Source: Balanoglossus misakiensis
Lineage: Eukaryota > Hemichordata
Assembly (NCBI GenBank): GCA_040954595.2
Contig: CM082576.2
Span: 15,748,001-15,812,000, forward strand
Length of the DNA: 64,000 nt
Direction of reading: 5' to 3'
The notes beneath the pieces were generated by a model, which saw only the letters and a list, made by a program, of their open reading frames with translations, did not search any database and was not told the DNA's origin. Of this stretch, positions 35,413 through 46,899 are shown one piece after another; the first letter of the stretch is position 1; the number at the start of each line of letters is the position of its first letter. A program made the position numbers and the translations under genes.

Positions 35413-37769
35413 TTCGGTTGTATGTATGGATCGCTCCCGAAGAGAAATGCCAATACCTAGTAACTAGTGGTGCCTAAAAATGAAACGATGTATCAAAGCA
35501 AACATCAAGTTAAATCTGAAAGTCTTTGATATCTGGCAAACACACTGTTGGCCTTCTTCTTGCAATGTTGGTACTATACCGGTAATTGTGAGGGCTCCGC
35601 CATATACACCGTGAAAACCTCTATAAACGAAGCCAATAAAGCAGACAAAAGTCATTGCTGTATTTGTCGGAAATATATGACAATTACAGCTAAATCCAAG
35701 TCTGCAGTAACAATAAATACATATCAGTTCAGGAAAATGTGTGTTTGCACTTTGACAACAGTGCACATACAGGTAAATACAGACCGTATTTATTGTATTT
35801 GGTAAAAACCACACAGAAACACAAAAATCAAATCACAAAAAGGACAAAAACATCTACATATCAGGGATTAAGTTTCCTGATGGCCATTGGCACAAAGCTG
35901 TTGCTGAACCTCAGCTTAGAACACTTGAGGCAACGATATATACGACCTGAGGGTTACATTTCAAAGCAGGAAATATTTTACCACGTTTTTTATTTAAATT
36001 GTATGTTTCTGACTTCTACATTATTATTACTATTATTATTACACACTTTATTTAAAGAGGGTAGTCTGTGTTACAAATAAATTATAATTTACATCAGAGC
36101 CCTCACAAGACATTAAAACGTGCACAAGACTTTAAAACGTGCACAAATGCAGGTAAATTTTGTCTGTATTTCAGCCTTTTCACGCTGTGTGATTTTGTTA
36201 CTCAAGTTATTTCCCTGTGTTTCAGGATAATTCCGTTTTTGTTTTCACGAGATAGTGGCAGAGCTATGGTCTTGACTTCATGAAGGTGTGTATTCGTTCA
36301 TTCAGTATAACCACAGGACATTTTCGTAACAAATACCTAAAGAAAATGAAAAAGTACTTACGAATGCGACTAGCCTCAAGTAACTGTGTGTGCTTATGCA
36401 GTTCGGCTTAGCGAAACTAATGTGGTCAAATAGGAAAATGAAACGAAAACATCAAGGAGTGTTCAGTTATGATGAGGGTGCGTCAGCCACATAAAATGTC
36501 ACCCTCCCGCTATTGCTTATTGCTATAGTGTGACCACCACCCACTCCAGCCCACCTTCCACTTAAAACCGAACGCTCCCTTATGAAATGTATTTACATAT
36601 TCGTAGAGCCTTCAAGGAAACCATACAAGTCGAAGCTTAGCATCGGGGTTAGGGTCAGGGTTAGATTAGGGTTTAAGGTTAGGACTTATTTAAAATGACC
36701 AAAGTGAATTAGTTTGTGAATAAGGTCAAGTTTTGGTATACAGAAACCTACACTAACTGCGGTAACCCCCACCCTAAAGCTAATCATCGCCAACAGAGAA
36801 TGGTACAGTCCAAAGGCAATAAATACCGTCATGCATATTCTGTGCCAGGAGCCGTTCCCAAATGACAGCGTTCCCTGCCTAGAGCTAGGCTGGCGTACAC
36901 TGTCATATTGTCAAATGACTGTTTTTGTTGAATGTCCTGCTCTCGATACACATCTCTTCAAAGTCTTGGCAACTTCAACATATGACAGATAACGGTTTTT
37001 AACTTATTCTGTTTCGCTTTGGGGATCCGGTCATTGTATACATAAAATTTGAATATTATCAGGGCACACTCTTTAAATTTGCCTTGGTACCTAGGTTCAC
37101 ATGAGTTGACCCGACTTAAATTTAGCGCACCACAAAGTAACTGTCCTTTGGGGAATAGATTTTGGCCGCGTCTGCACTCACTGTTAACCGAATTTGGGCC
37201 GACTCAGCTCACAGCGGGGTCTCTTCCTCTGTGTTTTAGTGTGTATGTTTGTTTGTTGTTATTGATTGGCATAATAAACAAAAAACTTTTTTTATTGTTT
37301 ATATGTAAACATGGTCACGTTTGTTTGTTGATTACTAGCGTCCCCTTGAAGTCACTCACTCACATAAACTGAACAATGGTGATTGGGTGTTAGGTTAAAG
37401 TGAAGACAGGGCTAGTTTGAATTAAAAATGTTACCAATCCTTAATCACACATATGAATATCCTTTGTCCAATCATTGGAAAAACAAAGTCTCTGATTGAT
37501 TAGTCTTTGAAGCAAAGCGGACAAAATACAGCTAGGTACTAGACTACAGCATCATATAAGCACATGGACATATGATAAATGTTGAAACGACCCAAAACGG
37601 GCCAAAACGAGCCAAACGACCCCTTTCATCAAGTAAACGACCTAAAACAATCACTTTGGGTATTCAGGGGTTAAATAAAATCCCAAATACGGCGGAAACC
37701 AGCCAGACAGTTGAAATCATTGCAAATATCCTATATATGGCATCAACAAGTGAATGGGTCCCATATCGA
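35413..37769. other. Intergenic sequence, no gene recognised
   Basis: About 2.4 kb upstream of the Ig-like gene. It presumably contains that gene's promoter, but I could not place a TATA box or first exon. The frames here lack recognisable motifs and plausible splice partners. The only structure noted is a telomere-like tract at 36645-36683. Confidence 0.4.
36645..36683 (+). repeat. Degenerate interstitial TTAGGG-like tract
   Basis: Five to six GGTTAGG-like words in 39 bases with substitutions. It is too short and impure to be a telomere and is probably a simple-sequence relic. Confidence 0.5.
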
Positions 37770-37788
37770 ATGCATGCATGCATGCATG

Positions 37789-37848
<60 letters not shown>

Positions 37849-38400
37849 TACATACATACATACATACATACATAAATACTAGACTGTCGACAGTCCCTCG
37901 CGCCTAATGTGTATCGATTCGGCGTTTCGTGCGAGGGCCGAAGGCCCGATTCGGCGTTTCGTGGTGCGAGGGCCGTAAGGCCCGAGGGACTGTTATAGCT
38001 TGTAAGCCTTGCCTTGATATTAATTATGCATGCAGAAAATGACGTAGTAAAATTTGCATATGGGGGCGTAAATTAAGGTTGACCTGATACTGCGTGACAA
38101 TATGATTGGTCAATGAGTTTATGACGTATTAACTGTCAATCATTTTACAGGGGCATTTTCCCACAGTGCCCGTGTGAGGGCGAAACAAGGTATAACAGTC
38201 CCTCGGGCCACGCCCTCGGACCTTACGGCCATCGCAACACGAAACGCCGAATCGGGACTTCGGCCCTCTAAAGATACGGGCCTTACGGGCCTCGCACGAA
38301 ACGCCGAATCGATACACATTAGGCGCGAGGGACTGTCGACAGTCTAATACATACATACATACATACATACATACATACATACATACATACATACATACAT
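37770..38400. repeat. Microsatellite split by a palindromic element
   Basis: ATGC, then CA, then CATA repeats at 37770-37873, interrupted by the element at 37882-38344 and resuming as CATA repeats at 38347-38400. Confidence 0.9.
37882..38344. mobile_element. GC-rich foldback element inside a CATA microsatellite
   Basis: A 463-bp element whose outer ends are GACTGTCGACAGTCCCTCGC and its exact complement, next to TA on both sides. The arms (about 120-160 bp) hold repeated GAGGGCC...AAGGCCC mini-palindromes and the word GATTCGGCGTTTCGTG in both orientations. The terminal ACTGTCGACAGT is itself a palindrome. No coding frame is present. The TA flanks would suit a Tc1/mariner-type target, but the flanking repeat is TA-rich, so this is weak. 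Confidence 0.75.
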
Positions 38401-39607
38401 AGGCTCAACTATTGGCTTTAAATAGGGACACAAACTGAATTTTATTAAAACTGGAATACAGCAAGTCAGTTATTCTTAGATATTCAAACTATTGATACAC
38501 ATCATATTCAACAAGAATTATGTTTTATGAACACTTCCATAGCAACACTATCAACAATACACTTTGCCCAATGCTCGCATATTTCTTTCATTAAGCTTTT
38601 CCATAATTATTATCGGCCACAATGCTGCTATTGTTATGTTAATTAACATAATCTATCTGATCTCTTTGCGTGCATCAATTTGACATACACAAAGTTAGAA
38701 CAAAGAATAAAAAGGATGCACTGTAAAGAATTACACATGTGCAGTTACTTTGAACTTTGACCAAACTTAATAAATCAACAGAGCATTGGATTACAGTCGT
38801 GTGACTTTATCTGTAAACGAGTTAACACACTTAGCTGCGTAAAACCACACTAAATCTTGACGTACCGATTGGTACATTTACAACGTGACATCTTCAGGGA
38901 AAATAAATGTCGGATAACTCTCATGTTAGTATGGCTGCATAGGTAACACTGTATTACACAAAGAAAAGTATCTTTCGAACGTCAACCATGTTGCAAACAT
39001 GACAAACGGCTATTCGTTTCACAAAAGATGTTTAAAAAAGAAGGAACAAGGCAATGAATGAAACTATTTCCTGTATATTTTAGGTTCTTCATCATTCCGT
39101 TTAAGAGTCATTATCATTTGGTGTGAAACACACTTGGCCATCAGCAGCTTCTGAATATACAAATATAGGACAGATCACTACACAGAGATTTTAGACTTAA
39201 ATTTCGAAAGTAGCACTCGAATGGTGCAATGGTTACATGTCATTAAACGTTAACTTTCCATGTCCGTTGTAGCAAATTATGCATTTTGCTTAATATAAAT
39301 GACATGATGCTGTGCACACAAAAATAACATGTGACGCAAAATAGCATTTGATTGAATGTTTTACTTATAGCATTCATATCCGATGCTGCACAATAACAGC
39401 CGTATAGTGAACATATATATTTCGCATGCGCAGTACTGACAGCGCATATATCCGCTTTAGGCATTTTCTCGATGGAGAAATGGGTGACGTCGAATGCGTA
39501 CATGATTGTGAGATTGTGTTCATACCACAGAGCAAGTACCGGCATTTCTATAGACTGTCCGGTGGCCAGTGAGTATCGCCGTAGTATAATCTTCTTATAG
39601 GGGCCTC
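38401..39607 (-). other. 3' flank and likely 3' UTR of the RNF213-like gene
   Basis: About 1.2 kb after the RNF213-like stop codon. The transcript end is not obvious. A minus-strand AATAAA is present at 38446-38441, but there is no strong downstream element. I see no independent gene here. Confidence 0.4.
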
Positions 39608-42600
39608 TCAATGCTCTTTCAGCTGCAGGGTGGTGTGATGGCTGTTGATCTTCTTCCAAAGGTCTACAGCCTGCGAGGCACACAGCTTCGCCAGAAGACC
39701 ACTAGCGCCGTTCATATTGCAACCATGGCGAGCAAGGTGTTGAAATAGACTGCAAGTAAAAAAATGAATGAAACACAGCTTACAACAGGCGTTTAAGTCC
39801 AATTAGTGTGCGTAACATGAGACAGAGCGTATGCAATAAATGGAAAACGAAAAGGATGTTTCGATTTGAACTCGAGTTAAATCTTGATTTACATTTGTAC
39901 GAAGTTAAACGAAGTAAAATGCTTTCCTTACTTGTCGTCAGGTAATACTTCTGTCTGCACGTCCTCTTTCAGTTCTACACTTATGAACTCCAGCGACAAT
40001 TTCAAAAGCTTGTAAACGTCGCCATTATGGTAACTGATGGCAGTCATATCCTTCTTTAGGGTTTTGCTGAGATCGTCAGGAATGCTATCTTTGAAGTCCT
40101 TACAGATATCTTCAAATGGATCCTATAATTAAAATAGGATACTATCACAGATTACACAACTCTGTGAATAGATGTCAGTAAAGTGCACTATAACAAAAGG
40201 TTATTAAATATTAAAAGTGGCAGATAATAAATATGACATGTCCATCTCCCCAATAACATTCAACGATTCCCGACTGCAGTTGATTTTGTCAGTAATTCGG
40301 TGCAATTGCCATAATAATGCTCTCCATTGGCGACCATCGTCAGAAAAGAAGGTGAGCACTTCTTTAAGGGATGGACGCTAATAAATGTAAGCCTCATAGA
40401 TCATTAGCTCCCCGTGCCATGCCAATGTCCCCGGGACAAAACATGAATACTTTCTTAAACAGACGCCTTACCAGATCGCCCTGCAGGAGTAACTTTGCTC
40501 TTTCAACAACAAATATGTGCCACAAGCCTTTTGCATGGGACAGGGTGCAAGTCCTTTTGGCCTACAGACATGATGGAAACGGGCAGTGTAAGAAGATATG
40601 TCTCATGAATTCATGAAAGTTGGGAAAGACAACTTGCTTTCAAATGCAATAGACTGTGAGAAAGTGTTTAATCTTTCCAGAACATCCCAGCTGTGCGCAA
40701 TGCACATTTTTATTGGGCCAGCCTTGAATACAACAGCAACAATGATCTTTACATCACATACACACAAACTATTGATGGGTAGAAAGCTTGCAATACTATA
40801 GAGCAAAGAACAAAAAACTGTAGTTGGTACAGTAAAATAAAGAGAAGCATAGAAGTTACAGACAGTGGCTCTTTAAATTTTGAAAACTCGGTATTCTTAA
40901 ATGTGTTATTTCAAATTATGAAACTATAAAGTGTGCTATTGCAATTGAACATTGCAGAGCGTGAACAAATTCAAGAACCACCACAGTTGTGGCCTATATG
41001 AGCATTATTGAAACATTGGTTAATCTCTATTGGACCTTTTCACACAACAAGCCTTCCGCTGGTTTTATGCGAAGTACGTCCGTCAAGTAATCATGGATGC
41101 GCATCTCCTTATCTCCACCGGAAGTACTGATTATACTGATGACTAGACCAATTACTCTCAACGAAGTGCACAGGTCCGGTAAACTGAGTCGTTCGCGTAC
41201 TTCGGAGATAATATCACTTTCGACATTGGGAGCGAGGTCCACCTTAGAAGATGTAAATGTACAACAAGTCAATTCATTTATTCATAAGGCAACAACAGGA
41301 GTAAATGCCTCGATAGGCCATTTTCATGACTCCTACATGATCTTGAATCATCGTACTTCCATTGGTGAGAATCCATCTGGTTGACCTCTAGGGCCTACTT
41401 AAATTCTATAATGGCATTCAAAATTTTGATTACGTACTTCCACACATTCGCTGCTTATTGTTGTCTTTTGTATTGTTTGAGTATATAGCCCCATAGTTAC
41501 ATGTACTATTTATTTCACTTTCGTACAATTTTCTGATTACCTTTATACCCCCTTGCTTAAAGACTGGAGGCCTTAAAAGCAATAAACGGGCACTGTTGTG
41601 CACCTGTACTGCATAATTGCATGCAGCTGCAGTCAATACATTAAGTATTGAATTACAAACGTGACTCTTTTTCAAACATTTTACACGTTTCTCATCCCAA
41701 AATGTTCAATTTTGACAAATCCAACGGAAGTACAATGATGTAAGGTCACATAAGGGCCAAGAAAGTGACATATTGCAAGATATGCGCTAATAGGTTGACA
41801 AGCACAAATCACACAACACGGAGAAGTAAGTATCCGAAAAGTGGTATGCATCATTTCCGACGTGCTGTTTTTTATTCGATTTTTGTTAAAAAAATTGTCA
41901 TCCCACAAAATCGCTCCAAGTAGTGATGTAAAGGTAATGGCACAACACATCCTTCAAACACATATACGATGTATAGATGCGTTGAATACTTACTTGCGGG
42001 ATAAGTGCAGTACTTCTCAAAAGATCAAATGACGTCTTATCAAACGCATTCTCCGAGAATTCCAAAGATAAATCCTGTTGGGATATACATTAGTGTCAAT
42101 TAAATAGCAAAGTTGGAAAATAAAACTTTAAACGGTCAAATTGAAGCAATCTCCTCGGGTGTGACCAACGAACTCTTGATGATTTGACTGACAAGTTACA
42201 CTTCGTAATAGCCATACCACGGGTGCCTATGCAAAACATTCAACTTGAACACTAGTAATTCGTCTACTCTGTACTATAATTCAGTGACATGAGGGGTTTA
42301 TAGTTGCGTATGGTGTATCTGGTTGATGATTAAATGTCGCATGATTTTTTTCATCACGACAATGTGGCATAACCTCGGTGCAGATTATGTTAGTGGTGGA
42401 AAACTGACTGTTTTAGTTTCACCTCGCTCTGGATGATCGCTTTTCCCTGGACAAACGATTTGATGACGTGTCTCTCCACGGCCATCAGGTCATATCTCAG
42501 ACATGATCTCTCCCCAACCTCCAGTGAATAGTCACAGTGAAGTGCCACTAGTTGTCCGGAGTCTCTTTCTGGATCATAGTTGATAAGGTTCACGGGATTG

Positions 42601-45600
42601 ACTTCTGATAGCTTCACCGTCTGCTTGTTAACGCTGGTTGAAAGGAGATTGAAGACATATTCAAATTTCACAGACGAATTGCAAAGAGAATGACAAAGAC
42701 ATTATATTACGAAAGAAAAAGGGTAGTGGAACTGTTGTATATATAGGTATTGGTCATTGTGTAGCAAACATGAAACGTAACATTTTGTCGTTAATATTGC
42801 AAACGTTTTAACTAGTGGGCGAAAAATAATCATGGTTCTAGTGTTATTTGTGGGATTACTTGTCCACCTGATACAAAAATATCTGATCAGAATCATCTTC
42901 CTTGGCAACTTAATTTCTTAAAATATGTGCAAGGCCGAAGTAAGATTTTTTTGAAATTATAATATTAGTTATAGAAGCTTTAATTTATTCAGTGGTAAAT
43001 GGCTGAAGTTAACAAGTAGGAAGTGAAACATTAGGAAGAGCTGGGTTTACCTGTCTCTTTTGATGACTGTGCATTTTTCAAGGAATGTATTATGGATGTC
43101 TACAATGTCCTTAACCAAACCCAAAACACATTGTCCCCGGCCACGTTTTGTTGGCAGTACAGCTGACAATGATGTTTCAGGACCAATGTCGTCCATTCGA
43201 AACTCGCACGGCAGACGTTCCTGGAGGCCTGTTTAGATAGAAACCAAGATGATACAGATACGACGTTGTCATATTTTAACAAAGGCACCACTGCGGCCTT
43301 TTGGTGTGTAGATGTATAGTGTAGATTAGAATTTCTTGAAATTAATTCACCATTTTCATACATTTTTGGAAATTGTTGAAAAGGAATGTGCGTGAAAGTG
43401 TCCAGAACATTATCGGAATCTAATGCCAAGGGTTTGGTCTTATTGCGAGATCTGGCTTGGATCGTAAACTAAAAGTGAAATTGGAAAATATTATGGTCAA
43501 ACAAGGTTATCCTTTGTTATCACAGAGTATTGTTTTGATTACTTTAAAGGTATACGGTCACCTATTCAAATTGAGATATAGTTACCATGGTTAATTGAGA
43601 TTCAGCCAAGCACAGATTTTCAGTGGGTGGCACACGCGAAAAATCGCGCCACCATAATAACACTCAAATACGCCATTTCAGCCACACACGGGCGTCCGTA
43701 AATTACTGGTGACCGTGTAACCTTTAACTTATAGTATGCTGGGAGAATTCAAGTGTTACAATTAAGAATAGCAATAACGAATGGTGACATGTTCACCCAG
43801 ACTTATGGTATCTACACCTGTCCAATGAAAACGCATCAATTCAAAGAACAGGGATGGACTTCTTCAGAATGTAAATGAGTTGCATGAACATGCATTGGAA
43901 GACCCAAGAAAAATGTTTTGATTAAGACACGTCGCTACATCTTTAACATGTTAGATAAGCTAAAGTAAACTTTGGCCAATAATTGAAACGTACCTTCCTC
44001 TACCATTAATAATTTCCAGGCTTTGCGAAAACTGTCTATCAGAGTTTTCACTTCTCCTTGAGAAAGTCCTTGAGGTAGCACGGGAATAACAATAGAAATC
44101 AAGTCAGTAATAAATTAGCGGTGAGATGGCGTTTTTCTTATATCATTTAATAATACTCCCCTGTTATCATCTTTTGTGAAAATTTCAAGAAATTGACAAT
44201 ACGGTAACACCGTTTCTCAAAATTCCAAATGTAAGGCTATGGAATATGATAACCACACACTCCATCTGGGTTGACATCTACCATAAATAAAATTACACAA
44301 AGTACAATTACACGAAGACTTACTCTATGGTGTGTATTTATCGGTAAATGTGGTTCATGTGGTGGAAACGGAAAACTGTCAGTAGTAATTCACAAGCAAA
44401 TTTTATAATAGGAGAAATTTATAAAAAACTAATTCACATACCACACTTCAAGTTGAATGTCAGTAATGTCAACTTATCAGCATCGTGCTTGCTTATTTTC
44501 CGGTGATATGTCCGTTTCAATAATTTCTGCAGTTTGACAATGTCGGGTAGGTACCGAACGACACGTAGAAGACGCTCCTGGAGAAATTACAATTTTTATT
44601 TTCACTTACGTCAACGTCTCACAACAATGCATTTCAAAGGGACAATAACTATAACTTTTGATTATCATTTCACTATGCAGGTCTATGCAATTGCAAAAGC
44701 AAGAGTTTTTGCTCAGCTCACTAACATTTAAATGCTAAGTATTCAGATTGTCAACAAAGTATAGTGCAACAGTATGTTATTAATGACATTATAATTTTAG
44801 TCTGGATTGTAAATTTCATCGTCAACGCAAACGTTGCTGGTTATACGTATAAAGGTTGTGATGACAAACAGAGTACTGTACATTGTAACATTTAGGGGTG
44901 AAACAAGAAACTGTGGAGGATTACAGAACTATTGGGAAAAAAACAAGTAAAATCACTGCCCCTTCAAACTTCTACATGTGGTTCATTTTCACACAAGTAA
45001 ACTATATAGTTACCATTTTAATGAATTCAAGCAGTACTGAATGCTTATGGCGGCCTTCGTCGTCCATGGGGATCGCTTGGACCACTCTTCCAAGTTTTTC
45101 TAGGGACGGCTTGCGCCGGTAACTCCAAAATACCTGGGTCATGCATATTGGTTGGGCGATGCTTGTGTCGTGTTCATCAAGTTCCAGTATCATCTTCACA
45201 GAAGAGTCTTCATCTTGATTGGATAATTAGAAACATTTGAAACCAATAGATAAAGGCTATGAACACCACAAATACCATATGAAATTTCGAATGATGTAGT
45301 GGTTCTTGTTAACGACCGGACTATATTATCTACGTCAAAGTGTGGCTGCAATAAATACACATTGTAACCACTGGGTGGTAATATCCTACCTAGATTGGCA
45401 GCCTTAACGGCCAGCGTTGTCGCATTGTCCAGTTTTCTCTCCAAATCCTATGTATCATGGAACAAAATAAACATAAACGTTACTTTCACCAACCAAAAAT
45501 ATTCATTAAATCAAATCATTAAACCTTTCCATAGTGTTGCATGGCAATTTTAACTAGTGCACTTAGTTTGACTTTCCGAGAAGTTGTTTGTCTCATGTTA

Positions 45601-46899
45601 CTATATGCTTGCGATAGAAAGACGTTTTGGTGCCATCCGGAATGACGGTGCACGTACATGTACGAGGCCGGATCTACCGTTATCATCGCAAACCACATGG
45701 CCTCTTTACGTAAACAGTTACTGTGTCAATAGCTACATAGACTGCATCGGGCTTTGCGCGGAGCGCACCCTCAAAAAAGCAGTCTGCACCGGGTGCACCA
45801 AGCAATCTTGACCATAAAAACTCTCTTTTAAACAAATGAATGTTTACCCTACCATTAGGAAAGGGCTCAGTATTGATTTTATCATGTCCGACTCCCATTT
45901 AATTCTGTCTTCACTGTTGGCAAGCAGGTTGAAGAAACCAGGAACTGAAAGTAATGTGCACGCAATAACTTTGTATATATACAACTCGTGTATTGAAAGT
46001 AAGATTCAGTTCGTGTCGTCTAAACTGTGCAACTGTCTTGCACGGAAAATTACTACAATGAGACGTCAAGAAGAAAACAACAGCAAGGCACTTAATGGAA
46101 GAGTCAAAACTGAAATTCAATGCAACATAAGAATTATTGTACTGCAGGAACCAAAAATAGTTTTTGGTATACTTACGCTGCTGTGGTTTCTTATCTACCC
46201 TAGCCATTTCGTGCAGTACGAGATGTAGAATGGTTCTTGCATTGGCTGTGCCATGTCCCAATGCCCTCGACAGAAGATGGACATCTCTTTCTAGGTGTCC
46301 CAAAAGAAAATCGACGACTGTCTTATCTGTGATGTGTGCGTCGTTAATTGACTTGACGACCGCCTGAAAAAGTCAGAAAAATTTAGATAATGCATTCAAA
46401 AAGAAGTGAAAAAAAATATGCACACACAAAAGTAAACAAAAACAGACTCCAAAAGTTAGCCCGAAATACACGTGATTAAAATGGCCTTAACAACATATTT
46501 AAAAGAGACACCGACTGTGTACATCCTTTGACAACAAAAGCTGGCGATCACTGTCAGTCAGTCCATCCGATCCAGAACATGTCTTCATATTTTTTGCGCA
46601 TCGCACATGAGCATTGCCTTTCAAAATTGTAACGGAGAGGTAGAATCCATTATTGACACAGATTCTGTTATACTTGTAATAATTATACATAGGAGGTGAT
46701 ATCCTGAACAAACTCATTAAAATATTAATGCTGTTGACTTTTTGTGTTGCAGCCTCTCACCCCGGCATTTTCCTTGCATGCAAATAACATAGCCGCATGG
46801 CCAAGGAACCGCAAGATGATCTTTGGCGAGGAGAGCAGAGTTCCATTTTGTTGGCCTTCGGGGATTCTCGGTATCTCTCTAGACACATCATGACGGCTC
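39608..46899 (-). CDS. RNF213-like: RNF213-like exons 32-45: C-terminal region
   Basis: Exons 46899-46761, 46363-46177, 45944-45853, 45447-45390, 45213-45014, 44577-44442, 44068-43994, 43228-43051, 42633-42423, 42074-41994, 41242-41036, 40561-40472 (90 nt), 40122-39932 and 39749-39608. Landmarks match the vertebrate C terminus: LERDVHLLSRALGHGTANAR, VVRYLPDIVKLQKLL, VLGLVKDIVDIHNTFLEKC, INYDPERDSGQLVALHCDYS, ISIISTSGGDKEMRIHDYL and CTLSHAKGLWHIF. The stop is TGA 39610-39608. At the end of exon 40122-39932 the donor gtaagg overlaps an in-frame TAA, so retaining that intron would end the protein there (after LPDDK). Confidence 0.9.

Noticed and set aside
35464-35814. 116-codon Cys-rich minus-strand frame upstream of the Ig-like gene
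   Set aside because: No signal, domain or splice evidence. Composition looks random and it is overlapped by an unrelated plus-strand frame.
36645-36683. Possible telomere or chromosome-end fusion
   Set aside because: Only five or six imperfect TTAGGG-like words in 39 bases, which is too little to indicate a telomere.
40603-40806. Minus-strand frame considered as an RNF213-like exon
   Set aside because: Its phase does not fit its neighbours. The correct exon is 40561-40472, which fits phase 0 on both sides and matches the conserved CxLxH...LW pattern.
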